Shown here: piece by piece, positions 36,750-45,151 of the stretch
Numbering within the stretch: position 1 is the stretch's first letter
Layout of the letters: each line of letters starts with the position of its first letter
DNA from: Bacillus subtilis subsp. subtilis
Lineage (GTDB): Bacteria; Pseudomonadota; Gammaproteobacteria; Xanthomonadales; Xanthomonadaceae
Direction: 5' to 3'
Assembly (NCBI GenBank): GCA_021733645.1
Contig: JAHREJ010000022.1
Location: 1 to 64,000 of the forward strand
DNA: 64,000 bases
The notes under the pieces: model-generated
Told to the model about the DNA's origin: nothing
Databases searched by the model: none
What the model saw: only the letters and a program-made list of their open reading frames with translations
Program-made: the position numbers and the translations under genes

Positions 36750-37745
36750 TCAGGCCACGGCCGCGCGCGGCGCGGGCGATAGCAGTTCAAGGGAGGTCAG
36801 GCGTGCATCCAGGTCGGCCACCGGCGCGTCGAGGATGAATTCGCCGACGCCGAAACGCCGGTGCAGGTCGTCCAGCGCGCGGCGTACCTGATGTGCATCG
36901 CCGGACAGCACGCTGGGGTGGGTTTCTTCGATGCGGTAGTCGCTCACGCCCACCTGCCGCGCGTACTCGGCGGCGGCTTCGGGATTGGGCAGGTTCACCG
37001 TCTGCCCCGGGCCAAGGTGCAGCTTGTAGATGCGCAGCGCACCGAGGTGGCGCGCGGCGGCCTCGGCAGTGGGCGCAGCGAAGGCCACCGTGGCCAGCAG
37101 CGGGGCCTGCGTGGCGACATCGCGATAGGCACTGAAGGCCGCCTCGATGCTGCGCGGATCGCCATCGAAATGCGCGGCATACACAAAGCGCCAGCCGAGT
37201 GCACCGGCCAGGCGGGCACTCTGCGGGCTTGCGCCCAGCAGGAAGCGCTCCGGCGCGGTCTGTGGCAGCGGGCGGGCCTGCGCCGCTGCATGGGGATGAT
37301 CGGCCGGCAGGCTGCCCGACAGGAAGCCCTCCAGGTCCTGCAACTGCTGCTCGAATGCGCCCACCGGCGGTCGCCCGGCGGCCAGCGCGGCGGTCGACGC
37401 CGGCAACCCGCCGGGCGCCTTGCCGATTCCCAGATCCACCCGGCCCGGTGCCAGGCTGGCCAGCAGGTTGAACGTTTCGGCCACTTTGTAGGGGGCGTAG
37501 TGGCGCAGCATCACCCCACCGGTGCCCACGCGGATGCGCCGGGTCTGTGCCAGCACCCAGGCCGCCAGCACCTCCGGCGCAGGACTGGCCAGCTGCGGGG
37601 TGGCGTGGTGTTCGGCGAACCAGTAGCGGTGGTAGCCCAGGTGCTCGGCATGCTGGGCCAGGCGCAGGCTGTCACGCAGCGCCTGTTCGGGCGTGCCGCC
37701 GTCACCGATCGGGCTCTTGTCCAGCACGCTGGTCAGGTAACTCAT
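36750..37745 (-). CDS. LLM-class flavin-dependent oxidoreductase, MsnO8/CmoO type
   Basis: A 331-residue luciferase-like protein ([20 protein letters not shown]) with [64 protein letters not shown] and [21 protein letters not shown] segments. This is the single-domain MsnO8 family, the same type as YtmO/CmoO in Bacillus. A GAGGAG ribosome site lies before the ATG. It is 14 bases after the DUF3088 stop and 16 bases before the NtaA-type gene, so the two monooxygenases are co-transcribed. Confidence 0.88.
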   Translation of the reverse strand: MSYLTSVLDKSPIGDGGTPEQALRDSLRLAQHAEHLGYHRYWFAEHHATPQLASPAPEVLAAWVLAQTRRIRVGTGGVMLRHYAPYKVAETFNLLASLAPGRVDLGIGKAPGGLPASTAALAAGRPPVGAFEQQLQDLEGFLSGSLPADHPHAAAQARPLPQTAPERFLLGASPQSARLAGALGWRFVYAAHFDGDPRSIEAAFSAYRDVATQAPLLATVAFAAPTAEAAARHLGALRIYKLHLGPGQTVNLPNPEAAAEYARQVGVSDYRIEETHPSVLSGDAHQVRRALDDLHRRFGVGEFILDAPVADLDARLTSLELLSPAPRAAVA

Positions 37746-37759
37746 CGGGTGCTCCTCAC

Positions 37760-38122
37760 TCAGGGATGGGCCACGGGGATGCCGAGCAGCCCGTTCAGCG
37801 CGGCCAGGATCGGTTCGGCGCCGGAGATGTACTGGCGGTCGTCGTGCGCACCACTGGCATGGGCCGAATGCACGCCCTGCGGCAGCACCAGCTTGGGCAA
37901 CGACTGGTCGTGCTCGCCGATCTCGGCAATCACCTCACGGCGCGGCCGCGCAAAGCCGATCCGGCGCACGTCCAGTTGTGCATCCAGGCCGTCGATGCTC
38001 GACAACGCGCCCTCCAGCAACAGGCTGTGCCGGCAGAAAAAGCGCTGCCCCGGCAACTGGCCGTCTTCGAAGGAGCGGTCAAGCAGGAACAGGATGGGTT
38101 TATGCGGGGGGTAGGCAGACAC
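37760..38122 (-). CDS. DUF3088 protein, thioredoxin-fold-like with a CxxS site
   Basis: A 120-residue soluble protein: KPILFLLDRSFED, then FFCRHSLLLEGALSS, LDVRRIGFARPRREVIAEIGE and HDQSLPKLVLPQG. The spacing of a lone Cys30 (C-R-H-S33) after the first strand, and the helix and strand that follow, match DUF3088, many members of which have CPxC-like sites. In the Bacillus operon a glutaredoxin-like protein (CmoI/YtnI) sits beside the two monooxygenases; this gene holds the equivalent place and heads the second operon segment. A redox or thiol-carrier role is inference. Confidence 0.72.
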   Translation of the reverse strand: MSAYPPHKPILFLLDRSFEDGQLPGQRFFCRHSLLLEGALSSIDGLDAQLDVRRIGFARPRREVIAEIGEHDQSLPKLVLPQGVHSAHASGAHDDRQYISGAEPILAALNGLLGIPVAHP

Positions 38123-38271
38123 GGAAGCGTTCCTCGTCGTGGCCGGCAGCAGCGCGCCGTTGGAAACTCGATGCTAGAGAAGGCGCGGACGCGGCCTGCG
38201 CCGTAATTCGACAATCGGCGGTCGGATCCGGCCACGCAAATGCGCGTTGGCAATATGCAAAGCGCGTGGGG
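38123..38271 (-). promoter_or_regulatory. Possible internal promoter region of the organosulfur cluster
   Basis: This 149-base gap splits an otherwise tight gene run into TonB receptor-msuE-LLM and DUF3088-to-transporter parts. It is AT-richer at its upstream end (TTTGCATATTGCCAA on the minus strand near 38260). A TAGCAT that could be a -10 lies about 50 bases before the DUF3088 start. No clear -35 is visible. Confidence 0.3.
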
Positions 38272-39315
38272 TTATGGGGTGGCCCGCAGCGGCCGCGCCA
38301 CCGGGGTGGTCGGCGCGGCCCAGCCCAGCGCCGGGGCGATCTGTTCGACCACGATCTGCAGGATGCGCCGGTAGTCGCTGGCGGGCAGTTCGTAGGGCAG
38401 CTCCACGCGCAGTTCGTCAACCTGCTGCAATACCGGGTCGGCCTGCAGGGCTTGTACGATCTGCGCCGAACTGCCGACCACGTCGGCCGCGAACAACGTC
38501 CGCCGCGGCCCCTGCGGTGCCAGCGTGCGCGGGCGGCGCTGCGCGGCGAAGTCGAGCAGGCGTTGGCGGGTGCCGGCATCGGCGCCGTCGGTCGGCACCA
38601 GCACGCGGCCGGCGGCAACGCGGGGCCGGATCGTCCCCGCCACGCCTTCGCGATACACCGACAGGTGCTGCAACTGGGTGGCCATGAAATCGGCGTGCGT
38701 TTCGGCGCGGCTGACATTGCCCAGCAGCAGGTGCAGGCCCTGGGCGGCGGCCCAGCGCACCGACGACAGCGACCCGGCGCCGTACCAGAGGCGTTGGGCC
38801 AGCCCGGGCGCATAAGGCTGCAGGCGGGGCCGATACTGCGAGGCCGCATTGCCGACCCGCGCCTCCGGCGCGCCCAGCGGCCTGCCCTGCAAAGCCTCGA
38901 CCAGGCGCAGCACACGAGCGTGCGAAAAATCGATCTGCGCCGGGTCGGCGTCGAACAACAACGGGCCCACCAGCTCGGCCAACGGAGGCGGCCCGGCGCT
39001 GACCCCCACCTGCAGGCGGCCGCCGGCCAGTGCGTCCAGCAACGACAGATCTTCGGCCAGACGGAACGGCGCCTCATACCCCATCTGGATCACCGCGCTG
39101 CCCAGCTCGATGCGCCGGGTGTGCTGGCTGGCCGCCGCCAGGAATACCGCTGCTGAACTGATGCCTGGCTCCAGATGCCGATGCCGCACCCAGGCGCCGT
39201 CGTAACCCAGCTGCTCGGCGAAGGCGATCAGCGCCAGCGCGTCGTCCAGACCGGTGCGCGGGTCCTCTGGCCGATAGCTGCCAGGAGTGAGGAAGGCCAG
39301 ATGGCGCAGCGGCAC
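38272..39315 (-). CDS. LLM-class flavin-dependent oxidoreductase, third of the cluster
   Basis: A 347-residue luciferase-like protein. The start is taken as the GTG at 39315 (MPLRHLAFLTPGSY), 10 bases after the msuE stop, since luciferase folds begin at this strand; the open frame reaches back to 39441 inside msuE. Motifs include FAEQLGYDGAWVRHRHLEPG, RRIELGSAVIQMGYEAPFRLAEDL, LAGGRLQVGVSAGPP and RLWYGAGSLSSVRWAA. It has no close match to CmoO or CmoJ and may act on a different thioether or sulfonate. It is probably co-transcribed with msuE. Confidence 0.83.
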   Translation of the reverse strand: MPLRHLAFLTPGSYRPEDPRTGLDDALALIAFAEQLGYDGAWVRHRHLEPGISSAAVFLAAASQHTRRIELGSAVIQMGYEAPFRLAEDLSLLDALAGGRLQVGVSAGPPPLAELVGPLLFDADPAQIDFSHARVLRLVEALQGRPLGAPEARVGNAASQYRPRLQPYAPGLAQRLWYGAGSLSSVRWAAAQGLHLLLGNVSRAETHADFMATQLQHLSVYREGVAGTIRPRVAAGRVLVPTDGADAGTRQRLLDFAAQRRPRTLAPQGPRRTLFAADVVGSSAQIVQALQADPVLQQVDELRVELPYELPASDYRRILQIVVEQIAPALGWAAPTTPVARPLRATP

Positions 39316-39325
39316 GCAGCGCGCC

Positions 39326-39901
39326 CTATGCAATGCGGCGCAGCGGTGCCGGTGCTGCGGCGGGCAGCAGATGCCCCGCCGCACGCTCGGCGGCCAGTGC
39401 GATCCGCGCCTGCAGCGCGGTGCTGCTGACCTGGCCGTCACTGAAATCGGCAGCCGTGGCGTAGACGCCGATCGGCAGCGTATGCGCCTGCAGGAAGCTG
39501 AATAATGGGCGCAGTTGATGGTCGATCACCAACGCGTGCCGCTCGCTGCCACCGGTGGCGGCCAGCAGCACGGGCGTGTCCACCAGCGCCTCCAGCCCGA
39601 TGAAATCCACCAGGTGCTTGAACAACCCCGGATACGAACCACGATAGACCGGCGCCGCAGCGACCAGCAGGTCGGCCGCTTCGATCCGCTGCAAGGCCTG
39701 CTCGATGCGCGGCTCCACTTCGTCACGGCTGAGTGCCTGCCCCAGCGAGCGCGCGATGGGTGCCAGTTCGATCAGCTGCACGTCCATGTGCAACCGAAGC
39801 CGAAGCTGTTCCAGCAGATGGTGCACCAGCAGCAACGTGCGCGAGTTGGCCGACGCCGTCGGCGAACCAATCAACGCAACCACTTTCAATACAGATGACA
39901 T
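39326..39901 (-). CDS. msuE: NADPH-dependent FMN reductase (MsuE type)
   Basis: A 191-residue flavodoxin-fold reductase from the ATG at 39901 (MSSVLKVVALIGSPTASANSR). FMN-binding GSPTASANSRT lies at residues 12-22, AAPVYRGSYPGLFKHLVDFIG near 80-100 and LLAATGGSERHALVIDHQLRPLFSFL beyond. MsuE-type enzymes supply FMNH2 to sulfonate and thioether monooxygenases. With three LLM oxygenases nearby, it is the natural flavin donor of the cluster. A GTAG-headed REP lies just before its start, between it and the TonB receptor gene. Confidence 0.9.
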   Translation of the reverse strand: MSSVLKVVALIGSPTASANSRTLLLVHHLLEQLRLRLHMDVQLIELAPIARSLGQALSRDEVEPRIEQALQRIEAADLLVAAAPVYRGSYPGLFKHLVDFIGLEALVDTPVLLAATGGSERHALVIDHQLRPLFSFLQAHTLPIGVYATAADFSDGQVSSTALQARIALAAERAAGHLLPAAAPAPLRRIA

Positions 39902-39915
39902 CGCAATGCTCTCCT

Positions 39916-39940
39916 GTAGCGCCGAGCCATGCCCGGCTGC
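39916..39940 (+). repeat. SMAG-type REP element between the TonB receptor and msuE
   Basis: A GTAGCGCCGAGCCATGCCC head continues into CGGCTGC, forming a GCCGAG/CCGGC imperfect palindrome. It lies in the 53-base gap of the operon, within about 15 bases of the msuE start, so it could affect the relative level or translation of the two genes. Confidence 0.65.
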
Positions 39941-39954
39941 CGTTGGCATGAACC

Positions 39955-42558
39955 TCAGAACCGGTAGTTGATCCGCCCATACCAGAACGCTCCGATGGTG
40001 CTGAGCACATCCCCGGTATCCCAGGTGGTCTGGATGCTGGCCACGTCGGTGGCGCTGCGCGCGTACTCGGGCACCTTGCGGGTGCGCTTGTCGAACACGT
40101 TGTTGATGCCCAGTGCCGCGCTCCAACCGCCGCCCAGTTCGGCACTGCCGGACAGGTTGGTCACCAGCACCGGCGGCTGCTTGTATTCCACCCCGTTGTT
40201 GAGGCGCTTGATCGGACCGTAATAGGTGAAATCCAGGTTCGAACGCCACCGTCCCTGCTGCCAGCCCAGCCCGGCCACCTGGGTGTAGGCCGGCGTGCGG
40301 AAGCGCAAGGCGTATTCGCTGGATCTGGTCAGCAGGTTGATGTTGGGCAGGCCCTGCAGCACCGCCGGAATGTCACGCACCTTCTGGATGGTGGTGCGCC
40401 CCACGTTGGCCGCATAGCTCCAGCGCAGCTTGCCCCAGGCCGTTTCCTGATTGGCTTCCACGGTCAGCTCCAGCCCGCGCGTGCGGGTATCACCGACGTT
40501 GGTGAAGTAGCTGGCATAGAACGCATCGCCTGGCAGGATGCGGATGCCCGCCGTACCCAGCAGTGCATCGATGGTGTTCTTCTGCGCGGCATTCAGTACC
40601 GTGCCGCTGTTGTCGGTGATGCGCGCCGGATCCTGCGCGTTGTAACCGATCTGGCTGGACTGCCCAAGCTGGCCGCGGATATCGATCTGGTAGGCATCCA
40701 GCGCCAGGTGGAACGCCGGGCTTGGATCCCAAGTCACCCCGAGGCTGTAGTTGTTGGCCTTTTCCGGCTGCAGCGGCGTGGCGCCCAGTGCCAGCGCGGC
40801 CGGCGAAGATACCTGCGCCACCAGGGTGGTGCCGCACGGGCAGCTGCCGGTAGCCTGGTAATACTGCGCGCCCAGGCTGGGCGCGTGAAAGCCGTTGCTG
40901 ACCGTGGCACGCACACCGAACGCGTCGGTGATGTCAAAGCGCGTGGTCAAGCGTCCGGTTGACACGCTGCCGAAGTCCGAATGGTCTTCCCAACGCCCGG
41001 CGGCATCCAGGTACCAGCGCGAGGTGACGTTGGTGGCCGCGCCGACGTACACCGCCTTGCTGTTGCGCGTGGCCTCCACCGCATCGGCGGTGGAGTAGCC
41101 CACGAACGCGGCCGCACCGAAACCGGTGTACGACTCCCACTGCCCTGCCCCGCGCTCGTAGCGTTCGTGCTGGTATTCGGCTCCTGCACTCACCTCCAGC
41201 GGCGAAGCAAAGACGCCCACCTCCCAGCCCCGGCGCAGGTCCAGGTTGGCGATGCCCTGCTGGTAGTCCAGCTTGCCGTCGTAGAAGTCGGTCGGTGCGC
41301 CGGGATAGGCCAGCGAGAAGTTGGCCGAGTGCCGGGTATAGGTGCGCACCGTGTTGCGGTTGCCGGTCAGGCTGCCGTCCACGTCCCAACCACCCCAGTG
41401 GCCCTTGACCCCGGCCGTACCGGTGTACTGTTTTTCCTTGGTTTCCAGTACCGGCAGGAAACCATCGGGCCATACGTTCAGCACGCTGGGCGCCTTGTAG
41501 GTGCCGAAGATCGTCGCCGGCAGGCGGAAGTTCTGGATCGCCTGTGCGGTGCGGTCGCTGGCCGTGGCAGTGGCGTAGAACTGCGCGTTGTCGCCGATGC
41601 CGTGGCCCGCGTTGACCGCCAATGCGGTAAGCGCATACGACGGTGAACTGAGGATCGTATTGGCCTCCGGATCGCGCGTGGCCTCGGCCGGGTTGGGCGT
41701 CGCCCCGGCAGGCAACCGGTTGTTCGGCCGCAGTGCCACCGGGCTGCCATTGGCATCCACTGCCGGGTAGCTCAGGTAGCCATCGATGTAGCGCCGCGTG
41801 CGGATCGCGTGGTGCTGGCGGGTGTTTTCGCCGGACAGGCTGATGAAACCATCCTGGCCCCACGGCAGCCCCACGTTCGCGCGCACGCTGGTGCGCGTAC
41901 CGTCGCCATCGATGCTTTGCCCGCTTTCCACCGATACATCGCCGCCCTGCGCGTTCGATTTGAGGATCACGTTGATGACCCCGGTGATCGCATCCGAGCC
42001 ATACAGCGCCGATGCGCCATCGCGCAGCACCTCGACATGGTCGATCGCCGATACCGGAATGAGCGCCAGGTCGGTCCATGCATGCCCCGGATAGCCGCCA
42101 CCGTTGGCCCCACTGACGTAGGCACTGGCATTACGGCGCTTGCCGTTGACCAGCACCAGCGTGTAACCCGGCGACAGGTTGCGCAGCTGGTAGCCGCGGA
42201 TCAGGCTTTCCTGGTCGCTCTGGTAGCCGCCGATCTGGCTCAACGACGGCAGGCTGCGCTGCAGCGCTTCCAGCAGGTTGGCCTGCCCGGTGGACGCCAG
42301 GTCTTCGGCCGAGATCACATCGATGGGCGTAGAGCTGTTCTTGACCGTGCGGTTGCTGGTGCGCGAGCCGGTGACCACCACCGCATCCAGCGTGGAGGCC
42401 GACGCGGTGCCGGCCGCCACCAGCGCATCGGGCGGCGCATCGGGCCCCTCGGCCAAGGCCGGTGCGGACATCGTCGCGAGGGCCACGGTGATCAGCACGG
42501 ATAGGGAGGAAGACGTCGGCACGCGGGCCGCAGGCAGGGAGCGGAAGGCAGGAGGCAT
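39955..42558 (-). CDS. TonB-dependent outer-membrane receptor
   Basis: An 867-residue receptor starting at the ATG at 42558 (MPPAFRSLPAARVPTSSS), with a signal peptide cut near ALAEG (residue 37). The TonB box region is LDAVVVTGSRTSNRTVK. The plug has PIDVISAEDLASTGQANLLEA and YTLVLVNGKRRNASAYV, then the IDHVEVLRDGASALYGSDAI hallmark. The 22-strand barrel ends in INYRF with the terminal Phe. There is no N-terminal extension of the FecA signalling type. It is the first gene of the minus-strand organosulfur run, so a thioether or a larger sulfur compound is a plausible ligand. Confidence 0.93.
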   Translation of the reverse strand: MPPAFRSLPAARVPTSSSLSVLITVALATMSAPALAEGPDAPPDALVAAGTASASTLDAVVVTGSRTSNRTVKNSSTPIDVISAEDLASTGQANLLEALQRSLPSLSQIGGYQSDQESLIRGYQLRNLSPGYTLVLVNGKRRNASAYVSGANGGGYPGHAWTDLALIPVSAIDHVEVLRDGASALYGSDAITGVINVILKSNAQGGDVSVESGQSIDGDGTRTSVRANVGLPWGQDGFISLSGENTRQHHAIRTRRYIDGYLSYPAVDANGSPVALRPNNRLPAGATPNPAEATRDPEANTILSSPSYALTALAVNAGHGIGDNAQFYATATASDRTAQAIQNFRLPATIFGTYKAPSVLNVWPDGFLPVLETKEKQYTGTAGVKGHWGGWDVDGSLTGNRNTVRTYTRHSANFSLAYPGAPTDFYDGKLDYQQGIANLDLRRGWEVGVFASPLEVSAGAEYQHERYERGAGQWESYTGFGAAAFVGYSTADAVEATRNSKAVYVGAATNVTSRWYLDAAGRWEDHSDFGSVSTGRLTTRFDITDAFGVRATVSNGFHAPSLGAQYYQATGSCPCGTTLVAQVSSPAALALGATPLQPEKANNYSLGVTWDPSPAFHLALDAYQIDIRGQLGQSSQIGYNAQDPARITDNSGTVLNAAQKNTIDALLGTAGIRILPGDAFYASYFTNVGDTRTRGLELTVEANQETAWGKLRWSYAANVGRTTIQKVRDIPAVLQGLPNINLLTRSSEYALRFRTPAYTQVAGLGWQQGRWRSNLDFTYYGPIKRLNNGVEYKQPPVLVTNLSGSAELGGGWSAALGINNVFDKRTRKVPEYARSATDVASIQTTWDTGDVLSTIGAFWYGRINYRF

Positions 42559-42897
42559 GGGGGCTCTTGGCAGAAGGAGGACAGTCTTCTCCGCGACGGT
42601 GCGTCGCAGGGCATCAACTCGAATGGGGCGAGGCGCCCATGCACCGGCAACATCGCGACAGGAAGGACAGCGGCATGTCTGGACCAGATCGGGAACAGGC
42701 CTCCATTCAAGGGCCTGCGCGCCCCACGCAACAGCCATCCACGCGTCACACACCCGCAACATCGCGCCACGGATATGCCGGTTCGGCATGTCCTTAGACG
42801 CCGGCCTGCCGACGCCCCAACCGCACATGCCCGCAGGTCATGACCTTATGGAGAGGCGAGCCATGCCCGGCTGCGGCCCCCCCGTTAGCATCAGGGG
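42559..42897. promoter_or_regulatory. Divergent control region, TonB receptor / GlxA-type regulator
   Basis: A 339-base gap. It holds an inverted repeat with arms GGATATGCCG (42771-42780) and CGGCATGTCC (42784-42793), matching at 9 of 10 positions around a GTT spacer, and a further direct half-site CGGCATGTCT at 42671-42680. A degenerate REP (GAGGCGAGCCATGCCCGGC) lies at 42852-42872, close to the regulator start. The repeats are candidate sites for the adjacent regulator or a CysB-like protein. Confidence 0.45.
42771..42793. promoter_or_regulatory. Inverted repeat, candidate regulator site
   Basis: Ten-base arms GGATATGCCG and CGGCATGTCC with a 3-base spacer. The same half-site occurs again about 110 bases away. 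It lies between the TonB receptor and the GlxA-type regulator gene. No known consensus is matched with certainty. Confidence 0.45.
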
Positions 42898-43887
42898 ATG
42901 CCCGCTCCCCACGCCCCACCCAGCGTCGCCATCGTGGCCTGCCACGGCCAGGGCCTGTTCGAATTCGGCTGCGCGGTCGGCCTGTTCGCCCCCGTCCGCC
43001 CCGAACTCGAGGTGGACTGGTACACCACCCAACTGTGCGCCGCCGAACCCGGCGCGCTGCGCATGCTTGGCGGCACCCATGTGCAGCTGCCGCACGGCCT
43101 GGACGCGCTGGACAACGCCGACACCATCGTCGTGCCCGGCTGGCGCGATCCTGCCGAGCGCCCGCCGCAGGCATTACTGGATGCGCTCACCCGCGCGCAC
43201 CATCGTGGCGCACGCATCACCTCGATCTGCTCCGGCGCTTTCGTGCTGGCCTGGGCCGGCCTGCTCGACGGGCGCAGCGCCACCACCCACTGGCGCCTCA
43301 CCGAAACGCTGGCCCGTGCGTTCCCCCACATCACCGTGCGCGACGACGTGCTCTACGTCGACGAAGGCAGCATCCTCACCTCGGCCGGCTCGGCCACCGG
43401 CATGGACATGATGTTGCACCTGGTACGCAAGGACTACGGCGCGCGCGTGGCCAACCTGGTGGCCGAGCGCCTGGTGCTGGCGCCGTGGCGCGATGCCGGG
43501 CGCAGCCAGCGCGTGGTGCGCTCCATTCCCGTGGGTGAGCCCACGCGTCTGGCGCGGCTGATGGAATGGATGCGGCGCAACCTGCGTGACACCCATTCGC
43601 TCAAGAGCCTGGCCGAACAGGCTGCGCTCAGCCAACGCACCCTGCAACGCCAGTTTCTGGACGCCACCGGCCTGTCGCCCATCGACTGGCTCATCCGCGA
43701 ACGCGTGGCTTACGCGCGCGAGCTGCTGGAAACCACCGGGCGCCCGTTGCAATGGGTGGCCGAGCAGGCCGGGTTTGGTTCCCAGGAATCGTTCCGTCGG
43801 CACTTCCGCAGCCAGACCGCGCTCAGCCCCACCACCTACCGCGAGCGGCATCGCGATGCTGCCGCGCTGCGCGGACCCGGTTGCTGA
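42898..43887 (+). CDS. GlxA-family transcriptional regulator (DJ-1/PfpI + AraC)
   Basis: A 329-residue regulator. The N-terminal DJ-1/PfpI-like domain (residues 9-190) keeps the elbow ARITSICSGAFVLAWAGLLD with Cys111. The C-terminal AraC domain has two HTH motifs, LKSLAEQAALSQRTLQRQF and LQWVAEQAGFGSQESFRRHF. FtrA and GlxA relatives sense small nitrogen or sulfur compounds. It is divergent from the TonB receptor of the organosulfur run and is the best local candidate for its control. An AGGGG is very close to the ATG. Its 3' end lies 12 bases from the convergent membrane gene. Confidence 0.9.
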   Translation: MPAPHAPPSVAIVACHGQGLFEFGCAVGLFAPVRPELEVDWYTTQLCAAEPGALRMLGGTHVQLPHGLDALDNADTIVVPGWRDPAERPPQALLDALTRAHHRGARITSICSGAFVLAWAGLLDGRSATTHWRLTETLARAFPHITVRDDVLYVDEGSILTSAGSATGMDMMLHLVRKDYGARVANLVAERLVLAPWRDAGRSQRVVRSIPVGEPTRLARLMEWMRRNLRDTHSLKSLAEQAALSQRTLQRQFLDATGLSPIDWLIRERVAYARELLETTGRPLQWVAEQAGFGSQESFRRHFRSQTALSPTTYRERHRDAAALRGPGC

Positions 43888-43899
43888 TACCGGGTGATG

Positions 43900-44415
43900 T
43901 CATCCGGCCGTGGACAGCCGGGGCGCAGTACGACTGCGGCTGCGGATGTGCCAGCACTGCAGCGCGAAGCCGACCACGAACAGCAGCAGCCACACCAGCA
44001 ACGTGCCCAGCACCACCGGCGCCATCGGTGCCTGGGCAAGCGGATGCGACACCGGCAGCCGGGTGAGTGTCTCGTTGGTGCCAGGCACCAGCGACAGCAG
44101 GAAAGTGAACGACAGCGCGAACGCGGCCAGATAGGGCCGAAGCCGGCCGAGGAACCTGAGCCGCGGCACCAGCACTCCCCCTGCGGCGATCAACAGGATC
44201 ACCACCCCGAAGGCATGCCCCGGGTTGAGCCCGCCTGTGCTGGACACCCCGAAGGCACTCAGCACCGAGAGCACCAGGCCCCACAGGTAGACCTTGCCCG
44301 AACGCGTGGACGGATCGATGCCGCGATGGCGGATGAACCCGTAGATGCCGGCTGCCAACGGAAGCAGGCTGAGTGCGGTGTGTAACACGCCCAGCGGGGA
44401 GAGCGAATGACTCAT
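43900..44415 (-). CDS. Uncharacterised four-to-five-helix membrane protein
   Basis: A 171-residue integral membrane protein with helices at about 8-28, 42-60, 65-83, 92-110 and 134-155. It starts MSHSLSPLGVLHTALSLLPL, has a short RHRGIDPSTRSGKVYLWG loop after helix 1, and ends in a basic Ser/Arg tail. The overall pattern resembles DUF2306-like proteins, but I cannot assign it firmly. A GAGG ribosome site is present. A TetR operator identical to that of the adjacent tetR gene lies 71 bases upstream, so this is the probable regulated target. Confidence 0.75.
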   Translation of the reverse strand: MSHSLSPLGVLHTALSLLPLAAGIYGFIRHRGIDPSTRSGKVYLWGLVLSVLSAFGVSSTGGLNPGHAFGVVILLIAAGGVLVPRLRFLGRLRPYLAAFALSFTFLLSLVPGTNETLTRLPVSHPLAQAPMAPVVLGTLLVWLLLFVVGFALQCWHIRSRSRTAPRLSTAG

Positions 44416-44486
44416 GGGGAAACCTCACAGAAGCAGCAGGGAAGGAAGCACCGGACGGATCATCAACGCTCCGCCGGCAAATTAAA

Positions 44487-44502
44487 CCTACTAGTAGGTA
44501 GG
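44487..44502. promoter_or_regulatory. TetR operator upstream of the membrane-protein gene
   Basis: CCTACTAGTAGGTAGG contains the palindrome CCTACTAGTAGG. It is identical over 16 bases to the site ahead of the tetR gene at 45152-45167, which strongly suggests both are bound by the same protein. It lies 71 bases before the membrane-protein start codon. Confidence 0.8.
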
Positions 44503-44512
44503 TAGATCGGAC

Positions 44513-44547
44513 AAAAAAAAGGGAAGACGCGTTCAGACGGTCTTCCC
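44513..44547 (-). terminator. Rho-independent terminator of the tetR gene
   Basis: GGGAAGAC (44521-44528) pairs with GTCTTCCC (44540-44547) around an 11-base loop and is followed, on the minus strand, by eight T. It begins 8 bases after the tetR stop codon. This separates tetR transcription from the membrane-protein gene, which therefore needs its own promoter. Confidence 0.9.
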
Positions 44548-44555
44548 TCCCGTCA

Positions 44556-45143
44556 TCAGACCGCGCGGGTCAGCCGCGCAATCGACAGCCGGCCCAAGGT
44601 CTCGAACGTGCCGGGATCGGCAAAGCCCCGCGCGGCCAGCATCGCCCCGTGCACCGACGCCATGAAGGCGCGTGCCTCGTCGGCCGCGGGCCCCTGCAGG
44701 CGGAACTGGCCATTGGCCGCGCCTTTCTCCAGGACCGCCGTCAGCCAGGCGGTGAGATCCTCGAAATGGCCGCGCACCTCCGCCACGATCTCCGCCGGCA
44801 GCAGCGGCAGTTCGGCAGCCAGCATCGCGCAGATGCAGAACGAGGATGTCCCGCCACGGATGCAGGTGGACCAGTAATCCACGTATGCGTGGAGCTCCAG
44901 TACCGGATCGCCCAGCTGGCGGTCCAGCACCGCCAGACCCGCACGTGCCTCGGCGCGGTACATCGCCACCACCACCTGCACCAGTTCGGCCTTGCTGGGG
45001 AAATGGTGGTGGATGCTGGCCTTGCTGATGTTCACCCGCACGGCGATGTCGGCGTAGCTGAAGCCGTTGTAGCCGCCCGTTTCCAGCAGGGTGCGGGCGT
45101 GGCTGACGATCTCGGCGGCTTTGGGGGAGAGTGCGTCCTTCAT
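44556..45143 (-). CDS. TetR-family regulator, probable local autorepressor
   Basis: A 195-residue TetR protein. The HTH lies at residues 12-55 with GGYNGFSYADIAVRVNISKA followed by SIHHHFPSKAELV. The ligand domain has YWSTCIRGGTSSFCICAMLAAELPLLP and ends GRLSIARLTRAV. Cys residues in the CIRGGTSSFCIC region are shared with the NemR/AcuR-like group that senses electrophiles, which is suggestive only. The start codon is 8 bases from an operator identical to that of the membrane gene downstream, so it should repress both itself and that gene. Confidence 0.9.
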   Translation of the reverse strand: MKDALSPKAAEIVSHARTLLETGGYNGFSYADIAVRVNISKASIHHHFPSKAELVQVVVAMYRAEARAGLAVLDRQLGDPVLELHAYVDYWSTCIRGGTSSFCICAMLAAELPLLPAEIVAEVRGHFEDLTAWLTAVLEKGAANGQFRLQGPAADEARAFMASVHGAMLAARGFADPGTFETLGRLSIARLTRAV

Positions 45144-45151
45144 GCGATCAC

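Noticed and set aside
34973..36838. A 621-codon open frame on the plus strand
   Set aside because: It is antisense to the M20 and LLM genes, which have full family motifs and ribosome sites.
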